From Chloroflexota bacterium (lineage in GTDB: Bacteria; Chloroflexota; Anaerolineae; B4-G1; DUEL01): 49,340 nucleotides of DNA. The notes under the pieces are model-generated. The model saw only the letters and a list, made by a program, of their open reading frames with translations, did not search any database and had not been told where the DNA came from. Of the stretch, positions 37,350-46,395 are shown piece by piece. The first letter of the stretch is position 1, and every line of letters begins with the position of its first letter. A program made the position numbers and the translations under genes. The stretch is taken from NCBI GenBank assembly GCA_011388675.1, contig DROW01000181.1:1-49340 (forward strand). Direction: 5' to 3'.

Positions 37350-39116
37350 GTGGTAGCGCGGCACGAGATCGTAGAGCGGCTGAGGAGCGTCCGCCTCTTC
37401 TCCAACCTCAGCCTGTCCGCCCTGGAAGACCTGGCAAAACGGGTGCGCTCCGTCGAATACACACGGGGCACCCTCGTCTACCGCCAGGGAGAGCCAGGGG
37501 ACCGGTACTTCATCGTCCACCGAGGAAGCCTTCGGGCGACCCGGATCGACCCGGAGGGCGAGGCGGTCGAAGTACGGCGGCTGGGCCCCGGAGAGGGCGT
37601 CGGGGAGACGTCCCTGCTGCTGGGGGACGTGCGCGACGTGACCCTTGAGGCGGTGGAACGGAGCGTCCTGCTCTACATCGAACGGGCCGATTTCGAGCAG
37701 TTCCTCGAGGAACATCCCCGCGCCGAACGGGCGTTGGTGATGCGCCCCGACGTGGCGGAACGCCGTCGCTATCCCCGCTTCCCGTGGATGGAGGAGGACG
37801 AGTTCCCCATCAAAGTCCTCCATCGGCACCCGGTGATGCTCGTCCTCCGTCTGATCCCCTTTTTGTTCATCCTGACGCTTTCGGCCGCGGGCATCGGCGT
37901 GTCGATCTCGTGGATACTGTCCCTGGCGGACTACGGTGGGTGGCTCATCCCTGTGCTCTCCCTACTCCTACTGCTCGCCGCGACGATCGGCGCGGCGGGA
38001 GCGGTCGTGTTCGGTCTCTCCCGCTACGTGGACTGGCGGAACGACCTCTACATCGTTACCAACCGCAGGGTAGCCCATCGGGAACGAACCGGACTCCTGG
38101 GCCTGGGGAAGGAGAACCTCTCTGCGGCCCCCATCGACGCCGTCCAGGACGTCAACGTTACCCGGATCGGAGCGCTGGCATCGCTCTTCAACTTCGGCGA
38201 CCTGACCATCGAAACCGCGGGGGGAGGAGGGCGGGTCGAGTTCTTTACTATCCCACACCCGGAGGTGGTGCAACAGGCGATTCTCCAGCAACAGGCCAGA
38301 GCCCGAGCCCTGGCCCGCATCCAGCAGCGGGAACAGATCCGCCAGGTTATGTACCGCTACTTCGGAAAGGAACCGGGCAAGCCCTCCCAGGAACAGCCCT
38401 CCGCCCCGCCGGAGGAAAGGCGGGCAAGAAGCCGTCTGCGCGGTTGCCTCCTCCTCCCCCTCAGCGTCCTCAGATATTTCTTTCCCCCTCTATGGGAACG
38501 GAACGGCGAGCAGATCACCTGGCGCAAGCACTGGGTGGAGTTGTTCCGCACGGCCGGCCTCGCTCTGACGATGCTGGTCATTTCCCTCTCCGCCCTTGTC
38601 TCCCTCCTCGCCACCCAACCGGCTTCCCCCTCCCAGCCGTCCGCCGCGCAGCCGTTCCGCGTGCGTCTATCCCTCCTGGGATTCCTTTTCCTCTCCACCT
38701 TCGTCACCCTCCTGTGGTTCCTGTGGAAGTTCGAGGACTGGCGTAACGATTACTATCAGGTAACGGCGAACCGCATCATCCACGTGGAGCGGAAACCGTT
38801 CTACATCCGCCACGAGCGGCGGGAAGCAAGCCTGGATGCCGTGACCAACGTGCGGGCGGAGAGGACGTTCTGGGGGCGGGTTCTCCGGTATGGGGATGTC
38901 GTCGTGGAGACCCGCACTCCAGAGGGCGTGTTCCACTTCCGCGCCGTGGCACGCCCTGAGGCCGTCCAGCAGGAGATCTTCGCCCACGTGGCCGCTTTCA
39001 ACCGGCGACGTCAGCAGCAGGAGGCCCAGCGGCGTCGAGCCGAGATGGTGGACTGGTTCATCGCCTACGACGAATTTCGTCGCCCCCGTCCCGAATCCTC
39101 CCAAGAAGGTGAATGA
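37350..39116 (+). CDS. cyclic-nucleotide-binding protein with two membrane/bPH (DUF304-like) modules
   Basis: 588 aa from GTG 37350 (GGAGGG 6 nt upstream). Residues about 5-130 are a Crp-type cNMP domain (YRQGEPGDRYFIVHRG, LGPGEGVGETSLL). Then the same module occurs twice: two membrane helices (about 165-230 and 395-450) each followed by a bacterial PH domain. The two PH domains share the start DWRND-YV/QVT-NR-I/V and the pattern LDAV-NV/TNVRAERT, which shows internal duplication. It is a membrane protein that may couple a nucleotide second messenger to membrane or PH interactions (inference). No cyclase gene is present in the window. The last base overlaps def. Confidence 0.88.
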   Translation: MVARHEIVERLRSVRLFSNLSLSALEDLAKRVRSVEYTRGTLVYRQGEPGDRYFIVHRGSLRATRIDPEGEAVEVRRLGPGEGVGETSLLLGDVRDVTLEAVERSVLLYIERADFEQFLEEHPRAERALVMRPDVAERRRYPRFPWMEEDEFPIKVLHRHPVMLVLRLIPFLFILTLSAAGIGVSISWILSLADYGGWLIPVLSLLLLLAATIGAAGAVVFGLSRYVDWRNDLYIVTNRRVAHRERTGLLGLGKENLSAAPIDAVQDVNVTRIGALASLFNFGDLTIETAGGGGRVEFFTIPHPEVVQQAILQQQARARALARIQQREQIRQVMYRYFGKEPGKPSQEQPSAPPEERRARSRLRGCLLLPLSVLRYFFPPLWERNGEQITWRKHWVELFRTAGLALTMLVISLSALVSLLATQPASPSQPSAAQPFRVRLSLLGFLFLSTFVTLLWFLWKFEDWRNDYYQVTANRIIHVERKPFYIRHERREASLDAVTNVRAERTFWGRVLRYGDVVVETRTPEGVFHFRAVARPEAVQQEIFAHVAAFNRRRQQQEAQRRRAEMVDWFIAYDEFRRPRPESSQEGE

Positions 39117-39673
39117 TGGCGCTACGAACGATCGTCTTTTCGGATAACCCGATCCTGCGTCGGCGGTCCAGCCGGGTGGCCCGTATCACCCCGGACATCC
39201 GGCAGTTGGTCGAGGATATGTTCGAAACGATGCGCGCGGCCAACGGCGTCGGCCTGGCCGCAGTGCAGGTCGGCGTGCCGCTGCGGGTCATCGTCGTCGA
39301 AATCCCGGAGGACCTGGACGACCCTGACGCCGGGACCTCCCTGGCACTCGTCAACCCCGAACTGGCCCGTGTCTCCAAAGAGACCGAGGAAGGGGTCGAA
39401 GGCTGTCTCTCGGTCCCCGGCTGGCTCGGCAATGTCCTCCGCCACCGACAGGTTACCGTGAAGGGCCTCGACCTCAAGGGCCGAAAAGTCCGTCTGCGGG
39501 CCACGGGCTACCTGGCCCGCGTCCTCCAACACGAGATCGACCACCTCAACGGCATCCTCTTCATCGACCGCACGGACGAGATCTGGCCGGTCGAAGAGGG
39601 GGAGGAGGAGATGGCGGAGGCAGAGGCAGCCGCCCGACAGGGAGGTGGGAGGACCGAGGGACTTCTGGAATAG
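39116..39673 (+). CDS. def: peptide deformylase
   Basis: 185 aa from ATG 39116 (ATG 39113 directly precedes it; AAGG spacing favours 39116). The three motifs are GVGLAAVQVG, EGCLSVPG and HEIDHLNG. It removes the formyl group from new proteins using an Fe2+ or Zn2+ held by the Cys and two His. The last ~25 residues are an acidic and Gln/Gly-rich extension. It is coupled to the cNMP/bPH gene upstream and followed by the sigma factor at 14 nt. Confidence 0.96.
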   Translation: MALRTIVFSDNPILRRRSSRVARITPDIRQLVEDMFETMRAANGVGLAAVQVGVPLRVIVVEIPEDLDDPDAGTSLALVNPELARVSKETEEGVEGCLSVPGWLGNVLRHRQVTVKGLDLKGRKVRLRATGYLARVLQHEIDHLNGILFIDRTDEIWPVEEGEEEMAEAEAAARQGGGRTEGLLE

Positions 39674-39687
39674 TTGGATCGCTCCGA

Positions 39688-40284
39688 ATGGACGAAGCGG
39701 CCCTGATCCGCGCCGCCCAGCGCGGGAACCTGGATGCCTTCAACGAACTGGTGCTGACGTATCAGCACCGGATCTACAACCTCGCCTACCGCATCCTGGG
39801 GGACCCGGCCGCCGCGGAGGACGCTACCCAGGAGGCCTTTATCGCCGCCTACCGCAAGATCGGTTCCTTCCGTGGCGGCTCCTTCGTCTCCTGGCTCCTG
39901 CGCATCGTCGCCAACCGGTGTTACGACGAACTCCGTCGCCGGAAGCGACGCCCCAGCGTCCCCCTGGAAGAAATGGCGGCGGAGGACGAGGAGATCAACC
40001 CCGCCCTGATCAACGGCAGCGCGTCGCCAGAGGAGCACGCTGAGCGGGCCGAACTGATCCGTCTCCTTCAGACGGCCATCGCCACGCTCCCCCCCGACCA
40101 GCGGGTGGTCCTGGTCCTCTCCGACGTCGAGGGGCTCTCCTACGCCGAGATCGCAGCGGCGATCGACGTGCCGGTAGGGACGGTGAAATCCCGCCTGGCG
40201 CGGGCCCGCGTCCGTCTGCGGGACTACCTCCGGGAGCGGGGGGAACTTCTTCCCCGCGCGTATCGTCTTGAGGGTGAGGATTGA
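39688..40284 (+). CDS. ECF-type RNA polymerase sigma factor
   Basis: 198 aa. Region 2 (about 20-90) has YQHRIYNLAYRILGDPAAAEDATQEAF and SWLLRIVANRCYDELRRRKRR; region 4 (about 135-190) has LPPDQRVVLVLSDVEGLSYAEIA and GTVKSRLARARVRLRD. It belongs to the SigW/RpoE-like group, with an anti-sigma partner 3 nt downstream. No Shine-Dalgarno is visible before the ATG. Target promoters are unknown. Confidence 0.95.
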   Translation: MDEAALIRAAQRGNLDAFNELVLTYQHRIYNLAYRILGDPAAAEDATQEAFIAAYRKIGSFRGGSFVSWLLRIVANRCYDELRRRKRRPSVPLEEMAAEDEEINPALINGSASPEEHAERAELIRLLQTAIATLPPDQRVVLVLSDVEGLSYAEIAAAIDVPVGTVKSRLARARVRLRDYLRERGELLPRAYRLEGED

Positions 40285-40287
40285 AGG

Positions 40288-41082
40288 ATGGGATGGAAAC
40301 GGAAAGCGATGCGGACGGATGAACTGCTGTCCGCCTACCTGGACGGGGAATTGAACCCTAAAGAACGGGCCCGTCTGGAGGCCCGCCTGGCCGCCGATCC
40401 GGATTTGAGGGAGCGGCTGGAGGAACTGCGGCGGACGATCGCCCTGGTGCGGGGGTTGCCGCGGGTGAAGGCTCCCCGCAACTTCCTGCTGACGCCGGAG
40501 ATGGTCGCGCCGGCGCGTCGCCGCCCGGTCCTCCTGGGGCGACGGCTGGCCCCGGTCCTCACCCTCGCCACGGCGATGAGCGCGCTGGCCTGCGCGGTGG
40601 TGTTGATCGGCAACCTCCTGACGTTCGGCCTCGGGGGGATGGGGGCGGCTCCGGCCGCCGCGCCGCCCCGCCAGGTGGCCCTGGAGCCCGCGACGGAAGA
40701 GGCTGCCCTCGCCCCCCTCCCCGAAGAGGCGACCGAGGAGGAGCCGATGATAGCAGCGGGCGTCGTCACCGCGACGGCGAAAGTGAGCAGGACGGTCGTG
40801 CCCGAGGCCGCGCTGGCCCCTGGGCGAGCGATCTCCCCGACCATCGTCCCGTCCCCCTCTCCGACGCCTCAGCCGCAGATGGGGGCCGCCGATACGGGGA
40901 GAGAAGAGGCAGGGCCAGGCACGCCCGCTCCCCCGGCCCCGGCGGCAGAGAAAGGCGGCACGCTTCCCCCCGGCGCGCCGCCCCCCTCCCGACCCGGCTG
41001 GCCCCTTCTGGCTGGAGGGCTCGCTCTGCTCACGCTGGTCCTGCTGGTCGTCACCGTCCTGGCCTGGCGCGCCCAGGAGTGA
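40288..41082 (+). CDS. anti-sigma factor-like membrane protein
   Basis: 264 aa. The N-terminus has the anti-sigma fold pattern ELLSAYLDGELNPKERARLEARLAADPDLRERLEEL (about 12-48), but no His or Cys of the zinc site is present. One transmembrane helix lies at about 87-112, followed by an extracytoplasmic Ala/Pro/Thr-rich stretch (~115-235), and a second hydrophobic helix ends the protein (about 239-262). It should hold the sigma factor until an envelope signal arrives. Two membrane spans make both ends cytoplasmic. Confidence 0.85.
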   Translation: MGWKRKAMRTDELLSAYLDGELNPKERARLEARLAADPDLRERLEELRRTIALVRGLPRVKAPRNFLLTPEMVAPARRRPVLLGRRLAPVLTLATAMSALACAVVLIGNLLTFGLGGMGAAPAAAPPRQVALEPATEEAALAPLPEEATEEEPMIAAGVVTATAKVSRTVVPEAALAPGRAISPTIVPSPSPTPQPQMGAADTGREEAGPGTPAPPAPAAEKGGTLPPGAPPPSRPGWPLLAGGLALLTLVLLVVTVLAWRAQE

Positions 41083-41116
41083 ACCGCCGGCCCGGTGCGA
41101 TCCCGGGTCCGCAGGC

Positions 41117-42235
41117 TCAACCGGCTTCAGAAGCCACCGGCAGCCAGATCGTGAAAGTGCTCCCCTCGCCCAGCGTGCTCTCCACCTCGACGTCCCCCCC
41201 GTGCAGCCGGATCAGTTCCCGGGCAATGGTCAGCCCAACGCCCACCCCCTGCTGCTCCAGACGGTCCCTGCCGACCTGTCGGAACCGCTCGAACAGACGG
41301 GGGATCTCCTCCGCGGGAATCCCGATCCCTCGATCGATCACGGAGATCTCCACCCGGTCGCCCCGGGCGCGGGTCCGGACCGTCACCCGTTTCTCGTCCC
41401 GCAGAGAAAACTTGATCCCGTTGTCGATGAGACGCCCCAGCGCGTCGGAGAACAGCGGTTCGCAGAGCAGAACCGGAGGGAGGTCGGCCTCGGCCTCTAC
41501 CTCCAGGACCACCCCGTGCTCCGCCGCCCGCCGCTCGTATTGGTGGACCGTCCGTTCGACGACCGTACCCAGGTCGTGGCGGACGGTGGCGAGTTTCTGG
41601 AACTCCGCCGCCGTGTGCCCCGTGTCCAACCGGATCAGGAGCAGCAGGTCGTTGACCAACCGGGTGAGACGGTCGGCCCCGCGTTTGATCCCGGCGAGGA
41701 ACTCCTGCAACTCCTCAGCGGAGAGGTCCTCCAAGTCGTCCAGGGCCAGTTCGGCGTACCCCGTGACGTAGGTGAGGGGCGTGCGGAGTTCGTGCCCCAG
41801 AATCGTGGTGATCTGCCGTTTGAGTTCGTCGAACTCCTCTTCGGTCGCCTGGCGGATCTCCCGGGTTCGGGCCAGGCGGGATCGGATCGCCACCACCAGT
41901 TCCTGGGGGTCGAACGGCTTGGTGATGTAGTCCTCCGCCCCCATCGCCTTCCCCTTCAGCACATCCTCCCGCTCCGCCTTGGCGGTCAGGAAGATGAACG
42001 GGATGGTCACCCATTCCTGGCGGGCGCGGACCGCTTCGTAGAGGGCGTAGCCGTCCATCCGCGGCATCATAATGTCGGCCAGGATCAGGTCGGGGCGGAA
42101 CGTCTCCATCGCTCGCAGCGCCTCCTCCCCGTCGTCGGCGGTGAGGACTTCGAAGCCCTCCTCCTCCAGGATCGTCCGAATCGCGTTCTGCATCGGCTTG
42201 TGGTCCTCTGCAACCAGGATACGCGGCTTGTCCAT
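41117..42235 (-). CDS. receiver-histidine kinase hybrid (REC-HisKA-HATPase)
   Basis: 372 aa, no membrane segment. Receiver domain 1-122 with D54 (LILADIMMPRMDG) and Lys in YITKPF; HisKA with His148 (GHELRTPL); ATP-binding domain with N box DNGIKFS, G1 DRGIGIP and G2 GVGVGLTIA. An N-terminal receiver suggests that another kinase, probably the large one just upstream, passes phosphate to D54 and tunes this kinase. A cognate output regulator is not adjacent. GGAGG precedes the ATG; it lies 39 nt after the large kinase. Confidence 0.95.
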   Translation of the reverse strand: MDKPRILVAEDHKPMQNAIRTILEEEGFEVLTADDGEEALRAMETFRPDLILADIMMPRMDGYALYEAVRARQEWVTIPFIFLTAKAEREDVLKGKAMGAEDYITKPFDPQELVVAIRSRLARTREIRQATEEEFDELKRQITTILGHELRTPLTYVTGYAELALDDLEDLSAEELQEFLAGIKRGADRLTRLVNDLLLLIRLDTGHTAAEFQKLATVRHDLGTVVERTVHQYERRAAEHGVVLEVEAEADLPPVLLCEPLFSDALGRLIDNGIKFSLRDEKRVTVRTRARGDRVEISVIDRGIGIPAEEIPRLFERFRQVGRDRLEQQGVGVGLTIARELIRLHGGDVEVESTLGEGSTFTIWLPVASEAG

Positions 42236-42274
42236 CGCTCAAGCCTCCACGCTTTAGTTGGGACGAGCGGCCAG

Positions 42275-45112
42275 TCACCCGGCAAGAGGCAGCCAGACCG
42301 TGAACGTGGACCCCTCCCCTTCCTTGCTCTCCACGGTTACCCAGCCCCCGTGCATCTCCACCAGTTCCTTCACGATGGCCAGCCCCAGGCCGGTGCCGGG
42401 GATCTGCATCCGTCGGGGCGTCTCCCCCCGAAAGAAGCGGTCGAAGATGAACGGCAGTTCCTCCTCGGGGATCCCGATCCCGGTATCGGCCACAGTCACC
42501 ACCGCCCACATCCGGTCCTCGGCTTCCTTTCGTCCGACGGAGACCGTCACTCGACCGCCGGAGGGGGTGTAGCGGATGGCGTTGGTCATCAGGTTGTCGA
42601 GCACCTCCCTCATCCGCTCCGGGTCCACCTCCACCACCACCTCCTCCTCCGGGGGACGTTGCTCCAACGTGATGCCCTTCTCCTGGGCCATCACCCGGTG
42701 CCGTTCCACGGCGGATTGGGCCAGGCGATGGAGGGAGGTCTTCTCCAAAGAAAGCGCGACCCGCCCGGCGTCGATGCGGGAGAACTCCAGGATGTCCTCG
42801 ACCAGTTCCACCAGCCGGTCCACCTCTCGCTCTAGCGGCTTCAGATGTTCAGCCCAATGCGCGGGCTGTCTTCGCATCAGGCTCGCGTACAACTTGATGG
42901 TGGCGAGGGGGGTGCGGAGTTCGTGGGAGATGTTGGAGATGAAGCGGCTCCGCATCCGGTCCAGCGCACGTAAGCGGGTCACGTCGTGGATGGCGACCAC
43001 GGCCAGTTCCTCCCTCTCGCCCCCTGCGATCGGCGCGGCCCGCATCTCCAGGTCCAGGCCGGTGAGTTCCAGCACTTCCTCCGGCCGTTCCTCCGCCCGC
43101 GCCGCCAGATCGCGGATCACCTCCCGAAGCCGCCGCGCGTCATCGATGGAGAGGGTGCGCTCCAGCCAGGCCTGAGCGACCGGGTTGGCCTGGTGGATGT
43201 TCCCCTGGCGGTCGGCGACGACGATGCCGTCGGTGGTGCTGCGGAGGATCGCTTCCAGCCGGGCATACTGGGCGGCCAACTGGGCCGTCCGTTCCTGAAC
43301 CCGCATCTCCAGGTCCTCCGCGTACTTCTGCAACTGCTGGTAGAGGCGGGCGTTCTCAATGGCGGTCCCGACCTGGTCGGCGAAGGCTTGGAGCCGTCGG
43401 GCGTCCTCCGGGCCGAACTGTCCGGGGCGGGTGCCGTCCACGTTCAGGAAACCGACCGTCAAGCCCTTCACGCGGATCGGCGCGCCGACGTAAGAGCGAA
43501 TCCACTCCCAGCCGGGCTTGTGCACCCACCTCCTCTCGGCCGCCGTGTCCGGCACCACGACGGGAGCGCCGGTCTGGACCATCTTCGACAGCCCGTAGAG
43601 GGAGTGGAGCGGGATGGAGAGATCGAGGATCTCTGTGGCCTTCCCCACCCGCTCGTACCCTCGCGCCCGGACGATCCGGGCGTGGTCCCCCTCGATCAGG
43701 GAGATGTTGAACGCGTCGCCTGCGACGACCCGCTGTACCTGGTTCAGAATGCCCTCCAGAACCTGCCCCAGGTCCAATGTGCCGCCGACGACGGCGGCGG
43801 TCTCGGCCAGCGCTTCCGCCAGTTCCCGCTCCCTCTGCTCCGCCCGGTACAGCCGGATGTTGTGGATAGCCACGCCGATCTGGTCGGCCAGCGTAGCCAT
43901 CACCATCACGTCGCTTTCGTCGAACGCGTTCAGGTCCGGGCTCTGGGTATCGAGAACGCCGATCACCTCGTTCCCTATCCGGATCGGGACGCACAATTCG
44001 GAACGGGTGGGGATGCGGTCGGGATAGAAGTTGATGTAGCGGGGGTCTTTGCTCACGTCGTTCGCCAGTTCCCGCTCACCGTGTTTCGCGGCCCAACCGA
44101 CCAGCCCCTTGCCAAGAGGAACCTGATGGTCAGGAGGGAAAAGATCGACGAACTGGCCCGCGCGGGCCCGCATAACCAGCGCATTCCTCTCCTGGTCGAG
44201 AAGGAAGAGGGCGACGTGGTGGTAGCCGAACGCCTGCTGGATCAACCGGACCGCCTGCTGAATGAGGGCCTCCAGGTCCATCGTGGCGGCGATCTCCCGG
44301 CCGACCTGGTGGAGGAGAATCAACTGGGAGACGCTGCGGCGCAGCATCTCCTCCGTCTGCTTCCACTCGGTGACGTCTATCAACGTCCCGACGATGGCGG
44401 GACGTCCCTCGTAGTCGACCCGATGGCCGAAGGCCTCGCAGTAGATGACGGTACCGTCCTTGCGCACGCCACGGAAGACGTAATGGGCGCTCTCCGCCTC
44501 CCCCGCCAGCCGCTGCCGGATGCGTTCCTGCACCTCGGAACGATCCTCGGGGTGGACCACGTCGAGGGGGCTCATTTTGCCGATGACCTCCTCGGGCCGG
44601 TAGCCGAACCACTCCGCCAGCGCCCGATTGACGTAGATGATCCGGTCCTCGACGAAGAAATAAACGCCGACGGGCGAGTGCTCCAGCAGGGTGCGGGCGA
44701 TCTCCACTTGCTGCCGGCCTCTCTCCTCCGCCCGATCCCGCAACTGGAGGAGGATGCGGAGCCGTGCGATCAGTTCGGTGTCGGCGGGGGGCAGCCAGAT
44801 GACGTCGTCGAAACCGGCCTCCAGCCAGCGGACGGCATCCTTCCCTCGCGGCAGGGCGATCACCATCGACGGAGGGACCTCCCAGTCGCGCGTTCTGGTG
44901 GAGAGGAGGACCTCCTTCCACTGCTGCGCTGTCGCCTCGTCCACGATCACCAGGTCCGCCCGGCTCCAGACCAGGGGGTCCGTCTCCTCGGGCGAGGGGA
45001 CGATCACCCTGTAGCCGGCCGCCTCGACGGCCCTGACCAGGCGTCGACGGTCTGCCGGGTCGTGGCACAGGAGGGCGATCGTATGCTGGTCGTTTTTTCT
45101 AGGTGCGCTCAC
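42275..45112 (-). CDS. multi-sensor histidine kinase (pseudo-receiver, PAS, GAF, GAF, PAS, HisKA, HATPase)
   Basis: 945 aa from GTG 45112, chosen because GGGGGACGGAA precedes it and the promoter start point (about 45204) rules out the GTG at 45205. Domains: receiver-like 8-125 that lacks the conserved Lys (WLPP replaces KPxx) and is probably inactive; PAS about 135-255; two GAF domains about 275-425 and 440-600; PAS about 630-720; His730 in SHELRTPL; N box DNLMTNAIRYT; G boxes DTGIGIP and GTGLGLAI. No transmembrane helix, so it senses cytoplasmic or diffusible signals. Probably the partner of the hybrid kinase downstream. Confidence 0.93.
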   Translation of the reverse strand: MSAPRKNDQHTIALLCHDPADRRRLVRAVEAAGYRVIVPSPEETDPLVWSRADLVIVDEATAQQWKEVLLSTRTRDWEVPPSMVIALPRGKDAVRWLEAGFDDVIWLPPADTELIARLRILLQLRDRAEERGRQQVEIARTLLEHSPVGVYFFVEDRIIYVNRALAEWFGYRPEEVIGKMSPLDVVHPEDRSEVQERIRQRLAGEAESAHYVFRGVRKDGTVIYCEAFGHRVDYEGRPAIVGTLIDVTEWKQTEEMLRRSVSQLILLHQVGREIAATMDLEALIQQAVRLIQQAFGYHHVALFLLDQERNALVMRARAGQFVDLFPPDHQVPLGKGLVGWAAKHGERELANDVSKDPRYINFYPDRIPTRSELCVPIRIGNEVIGVLDTQSPDLNAFDESDVMVMATLADQIGVAIHNIRLYRAEQRERELAEALAETAAVVGGTLDLGQVLEGILNQVQRVVAGDAFNISLIEGDHARIVRARGYERVGKATEILDLSIPLHSLYGLSKMVQTGAPVVVPDTAAERRWVHKPGWEWIRSYVGAPIRVKGLTVGFLNVDGTRPGQFGPEDARRLQAFADQVGTAIENARLYQQLQKYAEDLEMRVQERTAQLAAQYARLEAILRSTTDGIVVADRQGNIHQANPVAQAWLERTLSIDDARRLREVIRDLAARAEERPEEVLELTGLDLEMRAAPIAGGEREELAVVAIHDVTRLRALDRMRSRFISNISHELRTPLATIKLYASLMRRQPAHWAEHLKPLEREVDRLVELVEDILEFSRIDAGRVALSLEKTSLHRLAQSAVERHRVMAQEKGITLEQRPPEEEVVVEVDPERMREVLDNLMTNAIRYTPSGGRVTVSVGRKEAEDRMWAVVTVADTGIGIPEEELPFIFDRFFRGETPRRMQIPGTGLGLAIVKELVEMHGGWVTVESKEGEGSTFTVWLPLAG

Positions 45113-45210
45113 TTCCGTCCCCCACACTGCCTCCGCGCCTTGCAGCAGGGCCCGATAGCCGGCCTGCTGGCGCGGATGCCCGCTTCCCGGTCCATCCAAG
45201 GACACAAGTT

Positions 45211-45239
45211 ATCATACCACATTTGAGGTCTTCTGAAAA
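45211..45239 (-). promoter_or_regulatory. promoter of the histidine-kinase pair
   Basis: TTTTCA (45239-45234), a 17-nt spacer and TATGAT (45216-45211) with TGG before it (extended -10). The leader to GTG 45112 is about 90 nt. Confidence 0.7.
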
Positions 45240-45335
45240 CCACAATGTCCGCAAGGGCAGGGCTGATCATTCCTCAAGAAGCGGTTGAGACCCCCTGCGC
45301 AAAAATGCGATGGCCCTGCCCCCGGGAATACGGCC

Positions 45336-45363
45336 TTGACATCTGTCCGATCTGCGGTAGAAT
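45336..45363 (+). promoter_or_regulatory. promoter of the tRNA-Ala pair
   Basis: Consensus TTGACA (45336-45341), a 16-nt spacer and TAGAAT (45358-45363), 13 nt before the first tRNA. Confidence 0.88.
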
Positions 45364-45375
45364 TAACGCCGACTT

Positions 45376-45448
<73 letters not shown>

Positions 45449-45457
45449 CCTGAGCGT

Positions 45458-45530
45458 GGGCCCGTGGCGCAGTTGGGAGCGCGTCTCAATGGCATTGAGA
45501 AGGTCGAGGGTTCGAGTCCCTCCGGGTCCA
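45458..45530 (+). tRNA. tRNA-Ala (anticodon GGC)
   Basis: 73 nt. Acceptor GGGCCCG pairs with CGGGTCC. The anticodon stem is TCTCA/TGAGA with loop ATGGCAT, giving GGC. Nine bases after the first tRNA-Ala and probably in the same transcript. Confidence 0.95.
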
Positions 45531-45572
45531 CCTGGCGAGGCGAAAAGGATGAGAAAGCCGTGGCCAAAAGAG

Positions 45573-45597
45573 CCCCTTCGTCCCTCCGGCGAAGGGG
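45573..45597 (+). terminator. hairpin after the tRNA-Ala pair
   Basis: CCCCTTCG (45573-45580) pairs with CGAAGGGG (45590-45597) around TCCCTCCGG. Only TTCTC follows, so termination would be weak and read-through into the diesterase gene is possible. Confidence 0.5.
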
Positions 45598-45621
45598 TTC
45601 TCGCGTTCGTAGGAGGGCGCA

Positions 45622-46395
45622 TTGGATTCCCTATGGCTTACCTGTGAAAGGCCCCTGAACATCGCCCACCGGGGAGCCAGCGCGGTGGCTCCGCAGAACA
45701 CCCTCGCCGCCTTCCGCCGTGCGGCGGAACTGGGGGCCGATGGGATCGAACTGGACGTCCGCCTCTCCGCCGACGGCGTACCGGTGGTGATCCACGACGC
45801 CGTAGTAGACCACACCACGGACGGGACCGGGCGGGTGGCCGACCTCCCGCTGGCCGCCCTGAAGGAACTGGACGCCGGCTCCTGGTTCGACCCCGCCTTC
45901 GCTGGAGAGCGCATCCCTACGCTGGACGAGGTGTTTGAAGAGATAGGGGACACGCTCCTTATCAACGTGGAGTTGAAGCCGGAAAAGGACCGGAGGATCG
46001 GAGAGGCGGTGGTCCGACGGGTGGAGCGTCACGGCCTGTTCGACCGCGTCCTCCTCTCCTCGTTCGACCCCTTTATCTTGCGCCGCGTCCGTCGCCTGAC
46101 CCCTCACATCCCGCTGGGCTTCCTCTACGAGGTCGCTCCCCTCTCCCGGCTCGCCCGGCTGTTGGCCTGGGCGATGCCCGACCTTCGGCCCGAGGCGGTC
46201 CATCCTCACTGGCGGCTGATCCGGCGCGAGGTAGTCCATCGCGCCCACAGCCGCGGACAACGGGTGATCGCGTGGACGGTCGACGCGCCGGACGCGATGC
46301 GCCACCTGATCGACTGGGGGGTGGACGGGATCATCACGAACCACCCGGACCAACTGCGAAAGGTGCTTTCTCAACCCCACCCGGAGGCGAGATGA
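45622..46395 (+). CDS. ugpQ: glycerophosphodiester phosphodiesterase
   Basis: 257 aa with a TTG start at 45622 behind AGGAGG; no in-frame ATG or GTG gives a complete domain. GDPD motifs: NIAHRGAS (His16, Arg17), ELDVRLSADG (Glu43, Asp45), VIHDAVVD (His58), VELKPE and AWTVDAP. It hydrolyses glycerophosphodiesters to glycerol 3-phosphate and an alcohol. No signal peptide, so probably cytoplasmic, recycling phospholipid head groups. ATGA overlap with the lipid kinase. Confidence 0.95.
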   Translation: MDSLWLTCERPLNIAHRGASAVAPQNTLAAFRRAAELGADGIELDVRLSADGVPVVIHDAVVDHTTDGTGRVADLPLAALKELDAGSWFDPAFAGERIPTLDEVFEEIGDTLLINVELKPEKDRRIGEAVVRRVERHGLFDRVLLSSFDPFILRRVRRLTPHIPLGFLYEVAPLSRLARLLAWAMPDLRPEAVHPHWRLIRREVVHRAHSRGQRVIAWTVDAPDAMRHLIDWGVDGIITNHPDQLRKVLSQPHPEAR

